NCBI GenBank assembly: GCA_023261465.1
Contig: JAHFOW010000118.1
Location: 1 to 9,140, forward strand
Direction of reading: 5' to 3'
Length of the DNA stretch: 9,140 nt
DNA from: Planctomycetota bacterium
GTDB lineage: Bacteria; Planctomycetota; Brocadiia; Brocadiales; Brocadiaceae
Part shown: positions 6,274 through 9,140 of the stretch, piece by piece
How the letters are laid out: every line of letters starts with the position of its first letter
How positions within the stretch are numbered: position 1 is the first letter of the stretch
Translations under genes and position numbers: made by a program
Notes under the pieces: generated by a model
What the model was told of the DNA's origin: nothing
The model's input: only the letters and a program-made list of their open reading frames with translations
The model's database searches: none

Positions 6274-6331
6274 TTTATATTAAAATTAAGCCTTGAATAA
6301 CATTAGATATATTAATCAGAATTCACGGAAA

Positions 6332-8074
6332 ATGGCAATGAAAAATATCCGTTATGAAGTGCCCAGGAAAAACAATGAGGTTTTTCTTGATCCACCATTA
6401 CGTTGTATTCCTGAAATGGTATTTGATAACCGAAAAAAAATACGCGGTTATAGATTCGAAGTAAATGGTGTTCCATTTCAAATACTGAGAGAAAAAGTCC
6501 GGAATGATGTGTTATTTCATGCCGTTTCCTATACACGAGGAATTATGTCGCTCCTCCATGATATTCCGCCAACCGTGTATTTACAAAGTTGTCCAGGAGA
6601 AAATACCCTGAAAATGCAACAGGAGAAGGGGGTTATACCCGGTTCTTTTCCATATTTTTCTCCGACAAAAGACCCCGTGGTAATTCAGACGGGACATGAG
6701 CCTGTTCTTTACCATCCCGGTATTTGGATTAAGAATCACCTGGTAAACCACATGGTGAAAACAGTCGGTGGGATTGGTATCAATAGTATTGTTGATAATG
6801 ACGCATGTAATATGGGCTTTACGTATACGCCTGTTTTGTCCGCACAGCAATCGTCAGTGCAGAAGATTGAACTTGTTAAAGATATGGGTAAGATGGCATA
6901 CGAAGAGATTGTTTTTAATGATATTGGGATGATACATCAATTCAAAGATGAGGTTTTTGGCTTGCTTGGAAAGAACTCTTCAACCATGAAGGGGGTAACC
7001 ATAGAATCCATGCAGACAACGTTTCTGAGGTTTACGGATTGTATCGTGGGGTGTTACCACAAAGGCTGCAAGGACATGGTCGGTTTATTGACTTCTGTAC
7101 GGAAATTGCTTGAGGAAGAATTTCGCATTGATAATCTGGAACTACCGGTTTCATGGATGTGTGATGGAGATGGTTTCTGTCACTTTTTGTTGCATATTGT
7201 GTATAACGCAAAGCGTTTTGCTGAAATTTATAATAGAAAACTGGCTGAATACAGATACATGCACAAAATTCGTTCAAAGGCCAATCCACTTCCGGATTTG
7301 AAGATTGCAGGAGATTTAATCGAGTTGCCTTTTTGGGTTTGGAAAGCAGGAGAACCGAGAGGTAAGTGTTATGGAATAGAAGCGGGGGATTTAATAAGAG
7401 TTACCAATGGACATGATGTAGTTTTTAGCCTCAAAAAGGGGGATGGGGTATCAGATCACATAGCACAGCTCAAAGCGCTGAAGGATATCCGTATTAAGAT
7501 ACGACCGCGTGCAATTACCACAACGATGTTTTTCCGGTTATTCTTGTGCGATGTTTTTATTCATGGAATTGGCGGCGCAAAATACGATACCATTACCGAT
7601 GAAATCATGAGGGAGTTTTTCGAGGTGGAGCCTCCTGCCTTTATTACAATATCCGCCACCCTGTTTTTGCCTTTGGATGCTTACGCAGTGGATAAAAAGA
7701 CACGGGAAGAAATGCAAAAGAGTATGCATGACATGCACTACAACCCTGAGCGATATGCTTCAGAAGAGGTACGAAATGATACTGTGTTTTGTGAAAAAGC
7801 GAGAACAAAACAGATGTTATTACAAAAGATGGCACATTGCGATACGAAAGAAAAAGGGAATTGTTTTCGTCAGGTGAAGGAATTGAATACATTACTCCTG
7901 GATCAGATATCCGGGGAATTTCGGGAGAAACAAAAAGAGTTTAATCGCATAAATGCCATGCTTGCTTATAACAAGGTTGTGGAGTTTCGGGAATATCCTC
8001 TCTGCATATATCCTAGTGAGTTTCTGAAAAATTTCTACCGGAATGTCTTCTCCAGACAGTTCTCCAGACAGTAA
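6332..8074 (+). CDS. Uncharacterised protein, BshC-like (planctomycete-type)
   Basis: This is a large soluble protein (580 aa from the ATG at 6332) with no signal peptide or membrane segment. Numbered from an upstream TTG at 6293, the most conserved-looking blocks are TGHEPVLYHPGIWIKN (133-148), VDNDACNMGF (168-176) and RPRAITTTMFFRLFLCDVFIHGIGGAKYD (404-432, a continuous block). The first recalls the TGQQ..LF.GP.Y..YK motif of BshC, the putative cysteine-adding enzyme of bacillithiol synthesis. Planctomycete proteins of this type carrying GHQP..FHPG.W.KN and FIHGIGG.KYD are known to me only as hypothetical. Other bacillithiol genes are not in the window. The C-terminus is helical and Lys/Glu-rich, ending REYPLCIYPSEFLKNF then a duplicated FSRQFSRQ. 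The start is uncertain: TTG 6293, ATG 6332 or ATG 6338 (weak cgga upstream). It overlaps the convergent Cache gene by 62 bp. The coding call is secure; the family link is tentative. Confidence 0.85.
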   Translation: MAMKNIRYEVPRKNNEVFLDPPLRCIPEMVFDNRKKIRGYRFEVNGVPFQILREKVRNDVLFHAVSYTRGIMSLLHDIPPTVYLQSCPGENTLKMQQEKGVIPGSFPYFSPTKDPVVIQTGHEPVLYHPGIWIKNHLVNHMVKTVGGIGINSIVDNDACNMGFTYTPVLSAQQSSVQKIELVKDMGKMAYEEIVFNDIGMIHQFKDEVFGLLGKNSSTMKGVTIESMQTTFLRFTDCIVGCYHKGCKDMVGLLTSVRKLLEEEFRIDNLELPVSWMCDGDGFCHFLLHIVYNAKRFAEIYNRKLAEYRYMHKIRSKANPLPDLKIAGDLIELPFWVWKAGEPRGKCYGIEAGDLIRVTNGHDVVFSLKKGDGVSDHIAQLKALKDIRIKIRPRAITTTMFFRLFLCDVFIHGIGGAKYDTITDEIMREFFEVEPPAFITISATLFLPLDAYAVDKKTREEMQKSMHDMHYNPERYASEEVRNDTVFCEKARTKQMLLQKMAHCDTKEKGNCFRQVKELNTLLLDQISGEFREKQKEFNRINAMLAYNKVVEFREYPLCIYPSEFLKNFYRNVFSRQFSRQ

Positions 8075-9047
8075 AGTAGAGATATATACCGCTGATAACG
8101 CCGATAACCGTGCCTACGATAATCAGGTTTGTGTTAAGACTATAGATAGGGTCGAACGCCTCTTTTGCATCAATTTCCACCATGAGAACCCATGAAACAT
8201 CTTTCAGGTTGTCCAACGGGGTATATGCGCTTACTACCGGGAGGCCCCGATAATCCTTAACTACTCCTATATCGGTATTGCCCCGAAATGCATCACGGGA
8301 GGCTTGTGTGTTGATTTCGAGTTTTAAAATGGTGTTTTGTGAGAAAAACCTCGACTTTGAACGCATGAAGTTATCGTCACCCACGATATAAATCTCACCT
8401 GTTTCACCCAGGCCGTCTCTCTGTGATAAAAAGACGTCAATCTTGGAGTACGGCACTTCTACAATGATAACTCCCAGGAGGTTGTTGGTAAGGTCGTATA
8501 CAGGTGCTGCTGCCATAAAAACAAAGTCTCTTGCCTCTTCACACCAGGTAAGGTCTGAGAATTTCACATTATTTAAACCTTCTTTAAACACCTCTCCTAT
8601 AGAAAATGAACTATACTCTCCCGTTCTCAGGTTTGTTCCTATGTATTCATCCTTTTTCACGCCAAAAACCACATCGCCATCCGTGTCCACCAGAAAGATG
8701 TTGTTGTAGCCGTACTGCCTGAGGAAGTGTTCGAGGAGTGGTCCATAATACGTATCTACCTGTCTGTAAGCAGGATTATCAAAGCCGCCGGAATGGTACG
8801 CATTTGAAAACCTTGGCATACTTTGAACGACCAGTGGATTTTTGGAAAGGACATTGACGTCGCCATATCGTTCGTAAAAGAAATTCTGGATTTGCATTTT
8901 TTTAATCTCCCGGACGGAGATCAGATGATTGAGAACCTCGTTTTTAACAGCAGGTGCAAGCGCCTTGTATGTCATTGGCCCCATAATAACTAAGAATGTG
9001 AAGATGGCGATACCAGATATGCTCAGAATTTTATGAATGGGTTTCAA
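8013..9047 (-). CDS. Double-Cache membrane sensor protein lacking an output domain
   Basis: An N-terminal membrane segment (about 8-23) is followed by a periplasmic region of about 280 residues and a second membrane segment (about 307-326). The periplasmic part is typical of the dCache_1 fold: FLVDTDGDVVFGV (118-130), FSDLTW (163-168), FMAAAPVYD (177-185), then GLGETGEIYIVGDDNFMRS (212-230), the membrane-distal/proximal Cache signature. Such domains sense small molecules and normally feed a HAMP plus histidine kinase, GGDEF or chemoreceptor module. Here only 17 residues follow TM2 before the stop, so no output domain exists. The start is TTG at 9047 with gagag about 6 nt upstream; an in-frame TGA four codons before it excludes a longer protein, and this start is needed for TM1. 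The last 62 bp overlap the convergent BshC-like gene and include a duplicated TVWR. It may be a truncated receptor or a stand-alone sensor subunit. Confidence 0.85.
   Translation of the reverse strand: MKPIHKILSISGIAIFTFLVIMGPMTYKALAPAVKNEVLNHLISVREIKKMQIQNFFYERYGDVNVLSKNPLVVQSMPRFSNAYHSGGFDNPAYRQVDTYYGPLLEHFLRQYGYNNIFLVDTDGDVVFGVKKDEYIGTNLRTGEYSSFSIGEVFKEGLNNVKFSDLTWCEEARDFVFMAAAPVYDLTNNLLGVIIVEVPYSKIDVFLSQRDGLGETGEIYIVGDDNFMRSKSRFFSQNTILKLEINTQASRDAFRGNTDIGVVKDYRGLPVVSAYTPLDNLKDVSWVLMVEIDAKEAFDPIYSLNTNLIIVGTVIGVISGIYLYFTVWRTVWRRHSGRNFSETH
8048..8071. repeat. Perfect 12-bp tandem duplication in a gene overlap
   Basis: ttctccagacag occurs twice head to tail (8048-8059 and 8060-8071). Because 12 is a multiple of three, both overlapping genes stay in frame. 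The plus gene gains FSRQ (ending FSRQFSRQ) and the minus gene gains TVWR (reading TVWRTVWR). Confidence 0.9.
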
Positions 9048-9140
9048 TTTATTCTCTCAAGTTCTTTACAGATACTTGCCCCACGGTTAATTGAATTAAT
9101 GCAGATTGAAATTTTTAGTACAGATATTACAAATTAATTT
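9048..9140. other. Short upstream region of the Cache gene
   Basis: This AT-rich stretch contains the gagag ribosome-binding site of the Cache gene just before the TTG. No clear -35/-10 pair is recognised on the minus strand, and the window ends here. Confidence 0.4.

Overview
The window reads as a chromosomal stretch of a moderately AT-rich Gram-negative bacterium. No rRNA, tRNA, CRISPR array or complete insertion sequence is visible. Two housekeeping genes (aroA, ribD) lie on the plus strand and guaA on the minus strand. They are followed by a plus-strand gene that, from memory, resembles BshC-like hypothetical proteins of Planctomycetes, and by a minus-strand double-Cache membrane sensor. 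That mix, the gene style and the repeat-rich spacers suggest a planctomycete, possibly an anammox-type one (Brocadia/Kuenenia-like). This is inference from remembered family flavour, not a database result.

Layout: 1-1432 has no convincing intact gene. It holds a consensus-like promoter (66-94), several inverted and dispersed repeats, a perfect 13-bp terminator-type hairpin (901-940), and two small minus-strand ORFs joined by an ATGA overlap (514-666 and 663-about 848) that may be remnants of one broken gene. aroA (1433-2707) and ribD (2802-3911) follow on the plus strand with a 94-bp gap. 3912-4242 holds no gene but two stacked stem-loops (4041-4078 and 4098-4139). A very small acidic protein gene (4243-about 4419, minus) has a perfect-consensus sigma70-type promoter (4472-4499, TTGACA-16-TATAAT). 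Between it and guaA lies a 142-bp MITE-like element (4524-4665) with 25-bp terminal inverted repeats. Its core shares a roughly 25-nt motif with 940-964.

guaA (4703-6253, minus) and the BshC-like gene (about 6332-8074, plus) are divergent and share a short AT-rich promoter region. The BshC-like gene overlaps the double-Cache gene (8013-9047, minus) tail to tail by 62 bp, and a perfect 12-bp tandem duplication lies inside the overlap. The Cache protein ends just after its second membrane segment and has no HAMP or output domain.

Functionally, aroA (shikimate pathway), ribD (riboflavin) and guaA (GMP synthesis) are independent biosynthetic genes. No dedicated operon logic or defence system is evident. 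The least ordinary parts are the repeat/MITE-like spacers, the small acidic gene with its strong promoter, the output-less Cache sensor, and the uncharacterised BshC-like protein.
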